A DNA stretch of 54,106 nucleotides from a bacterium (lineage in GTDB: Bacteria; Bacillota_I; Bacilli_A; RF39; UBA660). Position 1 is the stretch's first letter. Each line of letters starts with the position of its first letter. The notes under the pieces are model-generated. The model made no database searches. It was not told the origin of the DNA and saw nothing but the letters and a program-made list of their open reading frames with translations. Of this stretch, positions 26,860-35,014 are shown piece after piece. The stretch covers positions 1 to 54,106 of the forward strand of contig JAQXHG010000035.1 in the NCBI GenBank assembly GCA_029007115.1, read 5' to 3'. The position numbers and the translations under genes were made by a program.

Positions 26860-28011
26860 CTACTTACTTATAATCATATATATCATAAATAATATCATAA
26901 GTAATAATACTATAATACCATTAACTCTATCATTAGTTCTACCCTTATCTCCGATTCCTATTCCCATGGATACAAGTACTCCACCAATTAATCCACCAAT
27001 ATGAGCCATTACATCTATGTTACTCATAGCGAATCCTATTAATAAATTTATTAAAATAACTGGCATAACTTGACTTCTTAATAGTCCTTGTAGTGTAGCA
27101 CGATAATAATAAGTAAAATACGCTATACTTCCAAGCAATCCAAATATTGCACCAGAAGCACCTAAACTAAGTGTATATTCTGACATAAATACTCCTGAAA
27201 ATAAACTTCCAAGTATTCCACTCACTAAGTATATTGCAATGAATCTATATTTTCCATAATACCTCTCAACTTGAGGCCCTAAAACATATAAAGCATACAT
27301 ATTAAATGCAAGGTGTATTAAATTTGCATGCATAAACATACAAGTAAATAATCTATAGAATTCACCATTTTGAACCATCACATAATTATTACCTAGATAA
27401 TAATTTAAATCTATAATATTATTTATTTTAAGCATTGCTGTTATTAAGAACATAACAATATTAATTACTATTAGCAAGTATGTAATAACTGGCTTCTTTT
27501 GACTAAATATCTTAGCAAGTTTCTTTTCGTTTTTAATAGTCTTTTGATTCATATCATCAGTTAATTTAAAAAAATCCACCGGATCCATTTTATCATTTAA
27601 TATTGCATCTTTAACTTTAGGAAAGAATTCACTTACTACTTTATTCTTTTTAAAATCTGTTATCTTTTCTACCTTAATCGTTTCAATATTTTTAACATTT
27701 AAAGATTTATTTAAATTAACCGCATCCCCTGTTTCAAGTAACAAATTTAACATATTCATTCTAAAAGTAAATGTATTTTTCTTAATACTTTTCATTATAC
27801 TCTTAGCTTTATATGTATCACAATTCAATTGTTCATTATTATGAATATAATTAGTATTAATTCTAATTAATTGTAAATCTTTTTCCATATTTTCAAGCCA
27901 TATTTCATTATTTAATCCATTAATAATTACTGGTTTGTAATCTTCTTCAGTAACAAAATAATGTAATATTTTTAATATAATATCATCTTTATTATTTATT
28001 TTTAAATTCAT
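26860..28011 (-). CDS. Rhomboid-family intramembrane serine protease
   Basis: Rhomboids cut proteins inside the membrane. The 383-residue protein has an unrecognised 170-residue cytoplasmic domain, then six membrane segments. The catalytic serine is Ser286 in LGASGAIFGLLGS and the histidine His337 in MAHIGGLIGG. FTCMFMHANLIHLAFNMYAL is the conserved L1-loop and second-helix block. AGGGAAAGACAA precedes the ATG. It is followed by the DUF7666-like gene in what looks like one operon, and is divergent from the TspO-like gene. Substrates are unknown. Confidence 0.93.
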   Translation of the reverse strand: MNLKINNKDDIILKILHYFVTEEDYKPVIINGLNNEIWLENMEKDLQLIRINTNYIHNNEQLNCDTYKAKSIMKSIKKNTFTFRMNMLNLLLETGDAVNLNKSLNVKNIETIKVEKITDFKKNKVVSEFFPKVKDAILNDKMDPVDFFKLTDDMNQKTIKNEKKLAKIFSQKKPVITYLLIVINIVMFLITAMLKINNIIDLNYYLGNNYVMVQNGEFYRLFTCMFMHANLIHLAFNMYALYVLGPQVERYYGKYRFIAIYLVSGILGSLFSGVFMSEYTLSLGASGAIFGLLGSIAYFTYYYRATLQGLLRSQVMPVILINLLIGFAMSNIDVMAHIGGLIGGVLVSMGIGIGDKGRTNDRVNGIIVLLLMILFMIYMIISK

Positions 28012-28064
28012 TTGTCTTTCCCTTCTATTTATTTATATTCACCTGTGTAATTTTATTTTACTAT

Positions 28065-28078
28065 TAATCATATGATTA
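28065..28078. repeat. Perfect 14-bp palindrome between divergent genes
   Basis: TAATCATATGATTA is a perfect palindrome in the short region between the rhomboid and TspO-like genes. It lies just upstream of the TspO-like ribosome binding site and could be a repressor site or chance in AT-rich DNA. Confidence 0.35.
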
Positions 28079-28095
28079 GTAAAGAGGTGATAATA

Positions 28096-28563
28096 ATTAA
28101 AAAACATATACATAATATAGTTTTATTTATAATTATTTTATTTTTTTGGTTACTTAGTGGTTTATTATTTAAAGTAAATAATTCTTTTTATAATTTATTA
28201 GAATTACCTAGTTTCACTTTAAGTGGTAATGTTATAGGATTTATATGGATTATTATTTATATATTAAACACAATAAGTATAATTTTAATTTCAAAGAAAA
28301 CTAATATCTTAAAGAATAGTGACTATTTATACATTTTACTTATTAATTATATTTCTAATCAATTATTTATGTATTTCTTCTTCTATCTAATGAGCCCATT
28401 CCTTGGTTTTGCTATTACTACTATTATATTTATATCAACAATATTCTTATTTATTGAAACTAATAAAATATCTAAAAAATCTTCATATTTCTTAATACCT
28501 TATTTGATGTATTGTAGTTATGCTTTTATTTTAATGAGTAGTATTTATTTTATGAATTTTTAA
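28096..28563 (+). CDS. TspO/MBR-like membrane protein, probable AUU start
   Basis: TspO proteins are five-helix membrane proteins that bind porphyrins and other ligands. Five hydrophobic segments are seen in 155 residues. ELPSFTLSGNVIGFIWIIIY matches the family's P..P....F...W..lY block, and PYLMYCSYAFILMSSIYFMN the last helix. Aromatic content is lower than usual, so the call is tentative. The ribosome binding site AAAGAGGTG (28081-28089) is 6 bases upstream of ATT AAA AAA at 28096; the ATG at 28072 lies upstream of that site and has none of its own. An AUU start is the best fit. The 3' end overlaps convergent rluD by 14 bases. Confidence 0.6.
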   Translation: MKKHIHNIVLFIIILFFWLLSGLLFKVNNSFYNLLELPSFTLSGNVIGFIWIIIYILNTISIILISKKTNILKNSDYLYILLINYISNQLFMYFFFYLMSPFLGFAITTIIFISTIFLFIETNKISKKSSYFLIPYLMYCSYAFILMSSIYFMNF

Positions 28564-29449
28564 ACATATCTAGTATTTCATTAAACTCTTTTTCAGGTTC
28601 AACAGAAAATTCCATAAATTCATGTGTAACTGGATGATTAAATCCTAAATATTTAGCATGTAGCATTTGACCATAATCATTAATTATTTTTCTTCTACCA
28701 TATACGGGATCATTAACAACCGGATGACCTATATATTCCATATGCACCCTTATTTGATGTGTTCTTCCAGTTTCAAGAACTAACTCTAAAAGCGTTGCAT
28801 TTTTAAATCTCTCAAGTACAGTAAAATTAGTAATTGCATTTTTAGAATTTTCATCTGTTATACACATTCTCTTTCTATCTGTTTTACTTCTACCAATTGG
28901 AGCATTTATTTTACCTTTAGAATTTTCAATAACGCCATGTACAAGAGCTAAATACTTTCTTTTAACTCTTTTATTGGCAAAATCATCACTTAATATTTTA
29001 TGTGCTTCATTTGTCTTAGCAACAAGCAATATTCCACTAGTGTCTTTATCAATTCTATGAACTATTCCACATCTCTCGCTTCCACCCTCATCACTTAAAT
29101 CATCTGTATGTCCCATTAATGCATTAACAAGTGTATGCTCATGATTACCATTACCAGGATGTACTACCATTCCACTTTTTTTATTTACAACTATAATATG
29201 ATCATCCTCATATAATATATCAAGAGGAATATCCTCTTTTTTTATGCTAGTATCAATAGTTAAATCATTTATTTCAATAATATCTCCACTCTTAATTAAA
29301 TATCCACTTTTAACTAAATTATTATTAACTTTTATATTTCCATTTTTAATATTTTTAATTATAAAGCTCCTACTCTCATCTATTATACTAGTCAAATAAA
29401 CATCTAATCTTGTTAAATTATCTTCATCTAATACTTCTATTCTTTTCAT
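28550..29449 (-). CDS. rluD: RluD-type 23S rRNA pseudouridine synthase
   Basis: The enzyme converts specific uridines of large-subunit rRNA to pseudouridine. The 299 residues have an N-terminal S4 domain (residues 14-75) and the RluA-family catalytic block HRIDKDTSGILLVAKT, with the catalytic Asp. GRTHQIRVHMEYIGHPVVND is the second conserved block. The ATG overlaps the lspA stop codon (ATGA), so the two are translationally coupled, as in Bacillus, where lspA and rluD-like ylyB are also neighbours. Exact target uridines are inferred only from the family. Confidence 0.93.
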   Translation of the reverse strand: MKRIEVLDEDNLTRLDVYLTSIIDESRSFIIKNIKNGNIKVNNNLVKSGYLIKSGDIIEINDLTIDTSIKKEDIPLDILYEDDHIIVVNKKSGMVVHPGNGNHEHTLVNALMGHTDDLSDEGGSERCGIVHRIDKDTSGILLVAKTNEAHKILSDDFANKRVKRKYLALVHGVIENSKGKINAPIGRSKTDRKRMCITDENSKNAITNFTVLERFKNATLLELVLETGRTHQIRVHMEYIGHPVVNDPVYGRRKIINDYGQMLHAKYLGFNHPVTHEFMEFSVEPEKEFNEILDMFKNS

Positions 29450-29904
29450 TTTATTTCTTCCTTAACTAATTTATAAATATATATTAATATTCCAAATGTA
29501 ATAAAAATATCTGCTACATTAAATATAGGCATACCTATACCAAATAATATAAACGATATAAAATCTATTACATAACCTACCCTAATCCTATCAATTAAAT
29601 TACCCAGTGAGCCAGAAATAATTAGTATAAATGATAATATTAATAATTTATCATTTATATTTTTTTTAAGTTCTTTTATTATATAACACATAAATATTAA
29701 CGTAATAATAACTAATAAAATTGTTCTGCCGCTTAAAAAACCAAAAGCAGCACCAGTATTTTTAATGTAAGAAAACTCTAAAAAGTTTCTTATTATAACA
29801 ATAGAACTATTACCTATCTTAGTAACTACTAAAAACTTTACTATTTGATCAAACACTACTAGTAACAATACCAATAAAATTATTTTTATATATTTTTGTT
29901 TCAT
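29446..29904 (-). CDS. lspA: Lipoprotein signal peptidase (signal peptidase II)
   Basis: LspA cuts signal peptides of lipoproteins in the membrane. The 152-residue protein has four membrane segments and the catalytic aspartates in SGSLGNLIDRIRVGYVIDF and FNVADIFITFG; YIKNTGAAFGFL is also diagnostic. A substrate, the lipoprotein at 43090-44070, is encoded in this window. It is the only intact gene here that ends in TGA, in an ATGA overlap with rluD. It follows ylmC with a 35-base gap and is probably part of the sigG operon. Confidence 0.95.
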   Translation of the reverse strand: MKQKYIKIILLVLLLVVFDQIVKFLVVTKIGNSSIVIIRNFLEFSYIKNTGAAFGFLSGRTILLVIITLIFMCYIIKELKKNINDKLLILSFILIISGSLGNLIDRIRVGYVIDFISFILFGIGMPIFNVADIFITFGILIYIYKLVKEEIK

Positions 29905-29939
29905 GAATATATTCTATCACAATTAAATATTTAAGTAAA

Positions 29940-30170
29940 TTATGATATATCTATCAATATTACATCTTCACCTAATTTTTTTATTTGATTAAATTTAATA
30001 GAAATTGTTTCGTTATTAGAAAATAAACTTTTAATTATATTTGGTGACTCTATTATAAATTTAATTAAACAGCCATTATTAATATCAAATTCTACATCTA
30101 CTATTCTTCCTATTAGTTTACCATCTTTAATATTAATAATATCCTTTTTTTCTAGCTCTGATAATTTCAT
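29940..30170 (-). CDS. YlmC/YmxH-family PRC-barrel protein
   Basis: The 76 residues form one PRC-barrel domain, starting MKLSELEKKDIINIKDGKLI and continuing with GRIVDVEFD, of the YlmC/YmxH type found in spore formers. In Bacillus ylmC is also close to sigG. Its role is poorly known, and the name 'sporulation protein' rests on distribution and context. The start lies 11 bases after the sigG stop codon and has no clear ribosome binding site, so translation may depend on coupling. Confidence 0.85.
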   Translation of the reverse strand: MKLSELEKKDIINIKDGKLIGRIVDVEFDINNGCLIKFIIESPNIIKSLFSNNETISIKFNQIKKLGEDVILIDIS

Positions 30171-30181
30171 ATTAAATTATA

Positions 30182-30952
30182 TTATAAAATTAATTTTTTA
30201 ACACTATCTAATGCACTATTTTCAATTCTAGATACTTGAGCTTGACTAATAGATAACTCTTGTGCTATTTCGGCTTGAGATAAACCATCTAAATATCTTC
30301 TTTCTATAACTATTCTATCTCTTTCTTTTATTTTAGATAATGCATCTTTTAAACTAAGTAAATAATCTATATCAATATTACTTTTATCCTCTAATTGATC
30401 AATTACATAGAGAGTATCTCCTCCGTCTGAATATATTGGTTCAAATATACTAACTACATCAGTAAGTGAATTTAGTACACTATATAACTCATAACTAGTT
30501 ATATTAAATTCTCTACATATTTCATCATTAGTTGGATATCTATGATGATTAGCCATAAATATTTCCTTATAATTAATAATATTGTATGATAGTTCTTTAA
30601 TACTTCTAGATATTCTTATTGGGCTATTATCTCTTATGTATCTTTTTATTTCTCCTTCTATCATAAATACCGCATAAGTACTGAATCTTACATTAAAAGC
30701 AAGATCAAAATTATCTACTGCTTTTATAAGACCAACCACACCTATTTGAAATAAATCATCCATATTATCACACTTATTCTGAAACTTTTGAATTATACTC
30801 AAAACTAATTTCAAATTACCCTCAACTATTTTAGATTTTGCAATTTTATCCCCACTTTTTAATTTGTTAAATAAGTCTATCATTTCTTCATGATTTAAAA
30901 CTTTTAAACTATTTGTATTAATTCCATTAATTTCTACTTTATTTTTGGCCAT
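30182..30952 (-). CDS. sigG: Late forespore sigma factor SigG
   Basis: SigG directs late gene expression in the forespore. The 256 residues begin MAKNKVEINGINTNSLKVL, very like the Bacillus SigG N-terminus. Region 2 has DDLFQIGVVGLIKAVDNFDL and FSTYAVFMIEGEIKRYIRDN; region 4 has ERRYLDGLSQAEIAQELSIS and QAQVSRIE. I use the ATG at 30952 with GAAAGGA 8 bases upstream; an earlier ATG at 31003 has no ribosome binding site. In Bacillus sigG follows sigE directly; here three other genes (31005-34817) lie between. Confidence 0.93.
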   Translation of the reverse strand: MAKNKVEINGINTNSLKVLNHEEMIDLFNKLKSGDKIAKSKIVEGNLKLVLSIIQKFQNKCDNMDDLFQIGVVGLIKAVDNFDLAFNVRFSTYAVFMIEGEIKRYIRDNSPIRISRSIKELSYNIINYKEIFMANHHRYPTNDEICREFNITSYELYSVLNSLTDVVSIFEPIYSDGGDTLYVIDQLEDKSNIDIDYLLSLKDALSKIKERDRIVIERRYLDGLSQAEIAQELSISQAQVSRIENSALDSVKKLIL

Positions 30953-31004
30953 ATAAAAATTCCTTTCGTTATATATTGAAAGGAATTTAATATTTTTATT
31001 CAAA

Positions 31005-31247
31005 CTAATCTAATTTTATATTTTGAGCTAATACTGACAAAATTTGTTTATCTTTAACTTCTACTACTGCAAACTTTCCATCAACTTCTATTCTTTCTAA
31101 GAAAACAAATTGATTAGTAAAATCATTTTCATCAGGAGTTACCTCAGCAGTAAAATAATATGTTTTTCCTTTATAAGATGCTTGTCTTAACACAAAATAG
31201 TTTTTTTTATTTGCTAATTTTAATACTTGATTTGTTAAATTTTCCAT
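31005..31247 (-). CDS. Small unknown protein upstream of sigG
   Basis: The 80-residue protein is not recognised. It looks like a compact alpha-beta protein: MENLTNQVLKLANKKNYFVL, then alternating strands (KTYYFTAEVTP, FVFLERIEV, KFAVVEVKD), and no signal peptide or membrane segment. AAGGGAGGAAAAAAGA gives a strong ribosome binding site. It is 19 bases after the large repeat protein gene and just upstream of sigG, so it is probably in the same operon. The size and strand pattern resemble the DUF1292 group, but I do not claim membership. Confidence 0.65.
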   Translation of the reverse strand: MENLTNQVLKLANKKNYFVLRQASYKGKTYYFTAEVTPDENDFTNQFVFLERIEVDGKFAVVEVKDKQILSVLAQNIKLD

Positions 31248-31266
31248 TCTTTTTTCCTCCCTTTAA

Positions 31267-33105
31267 TTATGGTTGCATAGTATATTCTTCATTAAAATAA
31301 CTTTCAAGAGCATCAAATGCTGAATCTAAATTATCTATTTCAGATTGAGTCAAATCACCAGATTGAACAGCTTCTGTATAAGTTTGTTCTTCACCTGTAG
31401 ATGGTACAGATGCGATTTGTTCATCAAAAGTTTGCTCTGGAGTATTTAAATCTTCATATAAATCTTCCTCAACCACAACTGAAGTACCGTGATCAGTTTG
31501 ATCTAAATTTCTATCTTCTTGGTTTAATACACTTCCATCTTCTTCATGCAAATAAGCACTTCCATCTTGTGTTACTTCTACACCAGTCTCACTGTTATAT
31601 GCTACTTCACCTGCACCTAGTTCAATTGGAAATGTAGTATTATCCTCAGTAATTTGATCTTCTACATCATCTGGAGTATCAGTTCCCGGAGTGTCAGTTC
31701 CTGGATCAACGCCAGGATCAACACCAGGCTCAGTGCCAGGATCTACACCAGGATCTACACCAGGATCAACGCCAGGATCAACGCCAGGATCTACACCAGG
31801 AGTATTTCCTTTTTCATCATCTTTATCTTGTTCCTCATCATCATTTTTTTGTTCTTCGTCGGTTTTATCTTGTTCCTTTTCTTCATCATCATTTAAATCT
31901 TCATCCATATCTTCTTCTGTAACTATATCATGATGATTAATAAAGTGATCTATTGTTAAAGCAGTAGCAGATAAACCTCCTAAGAATAAAGCAGCTTTAT
32001 AAAGAATATTTTTAATTTTTTGAAGTAATGTTGGTTTAGCATTAACAGTTTCATCAACAAATACTGGATCAACTACCTCTTCTTCCTCTTCTTCATCTTC
32101 AGGAGCATCTCCTAATTCTCTAGCTTCCTCTTCTTCATCTTCAGGAGCGTCTCCTAATTCTCTAGCTTCCTCTTCTTCATCTTCAGGAGCGTCTCCTAAT
32201 TCTCTAGCTTCTTCTTCCTCATCTTCAGGAGCATCTCCTAATTCTCTTGGCATTTCATCATCTGTTGTTCTACTTCCTTCAAGATCACCAACAACTGGAA
32301 TAACATTTGGTGATACTGGTGGCTCGATAATATCTTCTTTTTCTTTTGTATCTTCATATCCATTTTTAAAATCATCATCATTTACTGGTCCATTTGGAAC
32401 AAAGCCATTTCTAAAGTCATCATCATTTATTGGCTTTTTATTAGTATTATCTCTAGATACATCTCTATTTTCTACTTCTTCTTTATTATTTTCTAAATCC
32501 TCTTCTAAATCATTTTCAAAGCTTAATTCTCCACCATTTTTTAAAGCATTTAAATCTTTCTCATATTTTTTTAATCTATTTTCAAATAATACAATAGAAC
32601 TTCTATAATTTTCAATTAATGCTTCATTTGATTTCTTTTCTTCTTCATACATATTAACTAAATTTGGAAATTGTCCACTTCTTAAGCTTATTTCAGCATC
32701 TAATTGTTTATTTCTAGCTTCTAATTTACTTATTTGAAGAGCATATCTCTTATTAGTTAAATTAAGTATTCTTCTTTCTTCGTTTTTTTGATTGTATAAA
32801 TCACGCTTACGTTGATATTCAACGTGTAATCTATGTATTTCATCATAACATTTGTTGTCAAACGAATCTAATTTTGTAGCAAATTCTGCTAATTCAGCAA
32901 TATTATAAGACGCTTGAGTAAATCTACCATTTTCATTTCTATGTATTGATGAATCATATTCTTGAAAAGCACTATGTGCTTCTTTTCTATATTCATCTAT
33001 TTCTTTCCATACTCTATCTAATTCATCAAAACCAACATTAGTAATATCTCTATACTTAGATATAAGTTCATTAACTTTACCATCTAATTCAATAACTTTA
33101 TCCAT
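31267..33105 (-). CDS. Large acidic repeat protein with coiled coil and one membrane segment
   Basis: The 612-residue protein is not recognised. Residues 1-205 are a long, charged coiled-coil region. Then come acidic linkers and four exact or near-exact 14-residue repeats, RELGDAPEDEEEEA (residues 287-342). A single membrane segment lies near 360-390 (AALFLGGLSATALTI). A Glu/Asp stretch, a run of PGVD and PGTE units (about 435-475) and a 130-residue C-terminal part follow. No sortase motif is seen. The gene starts 2 bases after the preceding stop codon with AAAAGGAGATG upstream. By layout it may span the membrane and act as a scaffold, possibly of the spore or cell envelope; this is inference. 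Confidence 0.75.
   Translation of the reverse strand: MDKVIELDGKVNELISKYRDITNVGFDELDRVWKEIDEYRKEAHSAFQEYDSSIHRNENGRFTQASYNIAELAEFATKLDSFDNKCYDEIHRLHVEYQRKRDLYNQKNEERRILNLTNKRYALQISKLEARNKQLDAEISLRSGQFPNLVNMYEEEKKSNEALIENYRSSIVLFENRLKKYEKDLNALKNGGELSFENDLEEDLENNKEEVENRDVSRDNTNKKPINDDDFRNGFVPNGPVNDDDFKNGYEDTKEKEDIIEPPVSPNVIPVVGDLEGSRTTDDEMPRELGDAPEDEEEEARELGDAPEDEEEEARELGDAPEDEEEEARELGDAPEDEEEEEEVVDPVFVDETVNAKPTLLQKIKNILYKAALFLGGLSATALTIDHFINHHDIVTEEDMDEDLNDDEEKEQDKTDEEQKNDDEEQDKDDEKGNTPGVDPGVDPGVDPGVDPGVDPGTEPGVDPGVDPGTDTPGTDTPDDVEDQITEDNTTFPIELGAGEVAYNSETGVEVTQDGSAYLHEEDGSVLNQEDRNLDQTDHGTSVVVEEDLYEDLNTPEQTFDEQIASVPSTGEEQTYTEAVQSGDLTQSEIDNLDSAFDALESYFNEEYTMQP
31690..31803. repeat. 12-bp tandem repeats coding for PGVD units
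   Basis: Units of the form CCAGGATCAACG/CCAGGATCTACA repeat about eight times within the gene at 31267-33105. They translate as PGVD or PGTE. Copy number is likely to vary between strains. Confidence 0.85.
32080..32247. repeat. Four 42-bp tandem repeats coding for RELGDAPEDEEEEA
   Basis: Four in-frame copies of a 42-base unit lie in the gene at 31267-33105. They differ at only a few third-codon positions (for example GCA against GCG), which suggests recent expansion. Confidence 0.9.
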
Positions 33106-33107
33106 TA

Positions 33108-34817
33108 TTAATTCATCTCCTTTTTATTTCTTAATAGCATTTTAACTTGATATCTAATCTCACCATTATTATTAATATCAGTTAATGTATTTACATTATA
33201 ATTATTATTTTTAAATAGTGTGATCATTTCCTCAAATGGAATATATTTATCATTTTCTGTTAAACTTACCCAGTTTTGTTCACTAACACCTGTTATTTGT
33301 TGTAATTTTATTTTTGTTTTAGTTTCTATACTTCTATCTCTTCCATCTGTTGCTTTAACACTCTTTGTTGTCCAATCAGACCAATCTGTCCATTTATAAT
33401 CATTAGTTTTAGTTGCTTTTGCATATCCTGATGGAGCTACTGCTGTGTATTCAGTTGAAGTTTTAGTAGTAGTTCTATACCACTTATAAGCCTTAGCTTT
33501 AGTTGATTCATCTTTAACATATCCTTCAGCTGGAGCACTTGTATAGTATACACTCTCTGCACTAGCGTTAGAAGATCCTGATGGATAATATTGTCTTGTT
33601 CCATTATTTTCATACCTAAACCAATTATATAATGTAACCTTTTTGCATGTAACATTATCTACTCTACAAGTACTTTCTTTTAAAACTTTCCAATCAGAAT
33701 AATCATAACAAGTATCGCTTGCACTATCTACTTTACCAGCAATTACTGATGCACTAGGATCATCTTTAGAATTTGTACAACTATAAACTATTTCTCTTTC
33801 ATATGTTAAGTTCTTATTGCTTCCCTGACCACATACCACTCCTTGTTGATATACAACTGTTGATGAAGTTGCATCTACAGCACATACATAATATTTATAT
33901 GGACTATAAGTACTATTTAAATATCTTTGTAAATAAGCATCTACTCCACCCTCATTATATGGGAAACCTTCTGGTTGAGTAGCAGAATATGCTTTTGCAC
34001 CATTTGAACCAACATAATATACTTTAACTGCATCACTCTTATACCATTTATATGCTTCATTAGTTGCATTATCATACATTTGATAATCACTAGCAGGAGA
34101 TTTTACATAATATTCATTTACAGCAGATGCATTAGTAGTTTCACCATTTCTTGTATAATAATGATTAGTTGTTAAATTCCAAGTATATAATTTATCTCTA
34201 AATCTATAATAAGTCGTTGTTGCTAATGTTTTATAATTACTATATTTAATATCTGATTTCCATAGTTCTTCTATTTTTCCATAAGTAGCACCCTCAGATT
34301 TTAACACTTGTGGTAAAAATTCAAAACTTACATAAGTTGAATCAGCAATAACATCATTTAAAGAACCTTCCTTACTTGGACCATACTCACTTTCTGATAC
34401 TTTATTGCTGCATGTTAACCATGGTGTATATTGTTTATTACCATTAGATAACATACATACTCTTACATAACTTGATGCTAAATCACAAGTTGAAAAATTT
34501 TCTGGATTTACTAATCCTTTCTCTATTAATATATTTAGCTTTACACTATTACATTCACCTACAGAAGTTGGTAACTCACTCATATTGTTATCATAATATA
34601 ATTTTCCTGCTTTTAATATAGCTTCTTCATAATTGAATGCAGTTGGTTTTTCACCAGGTACTTCACCACTATCACTTGTACACCCTTTAATTAAATAAAG
34701 AATTACTAAAATAGCAATAACAATTAGAACTACAATTAATATCTTTTTGGCTAACGGAGATTTACTATCACTTCTATTATCGTCTTCATAGCCATAATCT
34801 TCATAATTATTTGACAT
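33108..34817 (-). CDS. Anchored surface protein with aromatic repeats, related to the protein at 11162
   Basis: The 569-residue protein has an acidic cytoplasmic tail of about 23 residues, a membrane segment (about 25-45, ILIVVLIVIAILVILYL) and a large outer region. The part next to the membrane (LYYDNNMSELPTSVGECN..., then IEKGLVNPENFSTC and YTPWLTC) matches the corresponding part of the protein at 11162-12280. Two longer units follow, each with a YY...NASA...YY...PA..Y...AYKWY pattern, separated by a cysteine-rich stretch and ending in KWTDWSDWT. Ser, Thr, Asn and Tyr are abundant. It is the first gene of the block between sigE and sigG. Function is unknown; adhesion or envelope structure is possible. 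Confidence 0.7.
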   Translation of the reverse strand: MSNNYEDYGYEDDNRSDSKSPLAKKILIVVLIVIAILVILYLIKGCTSDSGEVPGEKPTAFNYEEAILKAGKLYYDNNMSELPTSVGECNSVKLNILIEKGLVNPENFSTCDLASSYVRVCMLSNGNKQYTPWLTCSNKVSESEYGPSKEGSLNDVIADSTYVSFEFLPQVLKSEGATYGKIEELWKSDIKYSNYKTLATTTYYRFRDKLYTWNLTTNHYYTRNGETTNASAVNEYYVKSPASDYQMYDNATNEAYKWYKSDAVKVYYVGSNGAKAYSATQPEGFPYNEGGVDAYLQRYLNSTYSPYKYYVCAVDATSSTVVYQQGVVCGQGSNKNLTYEREIVYSCTNSKDDPSASVIAGKVDSASDTCYDYSDWKVLKESTCRVDNVTCKKVTLYNWFRYENNGTRQYYPSGSSNASAESVYYTSAPAEGYVKDESTKAKAYKWYRTTTKTSTEYTAVAPSGYAKATKTNDYKWTDWSDWTTKSVKATDGRDRSIETKTKIKLQQITGVSEQNWVSLTENDKYIPFEEMITLFKNNNYNVNTLTDINNNGEIRYQVKMLLRNKKEMN

Positions 34818-34913
34818 TTTAATTCCTCCAATTTCCTTTTGTCATATTATATAAGTAATTCTACCATAAATCTATATTAAAATACAAGATAAAATAGTAA
34901 AAAATAAACTAAA

Positions 34914-34939
34914 AACTACAACAAAATAATGCTGTAGTT
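34914..34939 (-). terminator. Terminator of spoIIGA-sigE
   Basis: AACTACA (34914-34920) pairs with TGTAGTT (34933-34939), followed by TTTTTAGTTT on the minus strand. The rest of the 197-base gap 34818-35014 holds the upstream region of the gene at 34817; I see no clear promoter there. Confidence 0.65.
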
Positions 34940-35014
34940 ATAGTTAGAACTTTTTTACTTCGGATAGTAATTCATCAAACTAGTTTTTTCTTATTATTTT
35001 TATTTTTTAAATAA

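Noticed and set aside
31401..31933. Plus-strand open frames rich in STPG or leucine/histidine opposite the repeat protein
   Set aside because: They are mirror frames of the tandem repeats on the minus strand, have no ribosome binding sites and have unlikely composition.
31690..32247. Regular direct repeats that might suggest a CRISPR array
   Set aside because: Repeats are adjacent with no spacers, are in frame with a coding sequence, and no cas genes are present.
31267..34817. Sortase-anchored surface proteins
   Set aside because: No LPXTG-type motif or terminal membrane-plus-charge tail is seen; both proteins have internal or N-terminal membrane helices.
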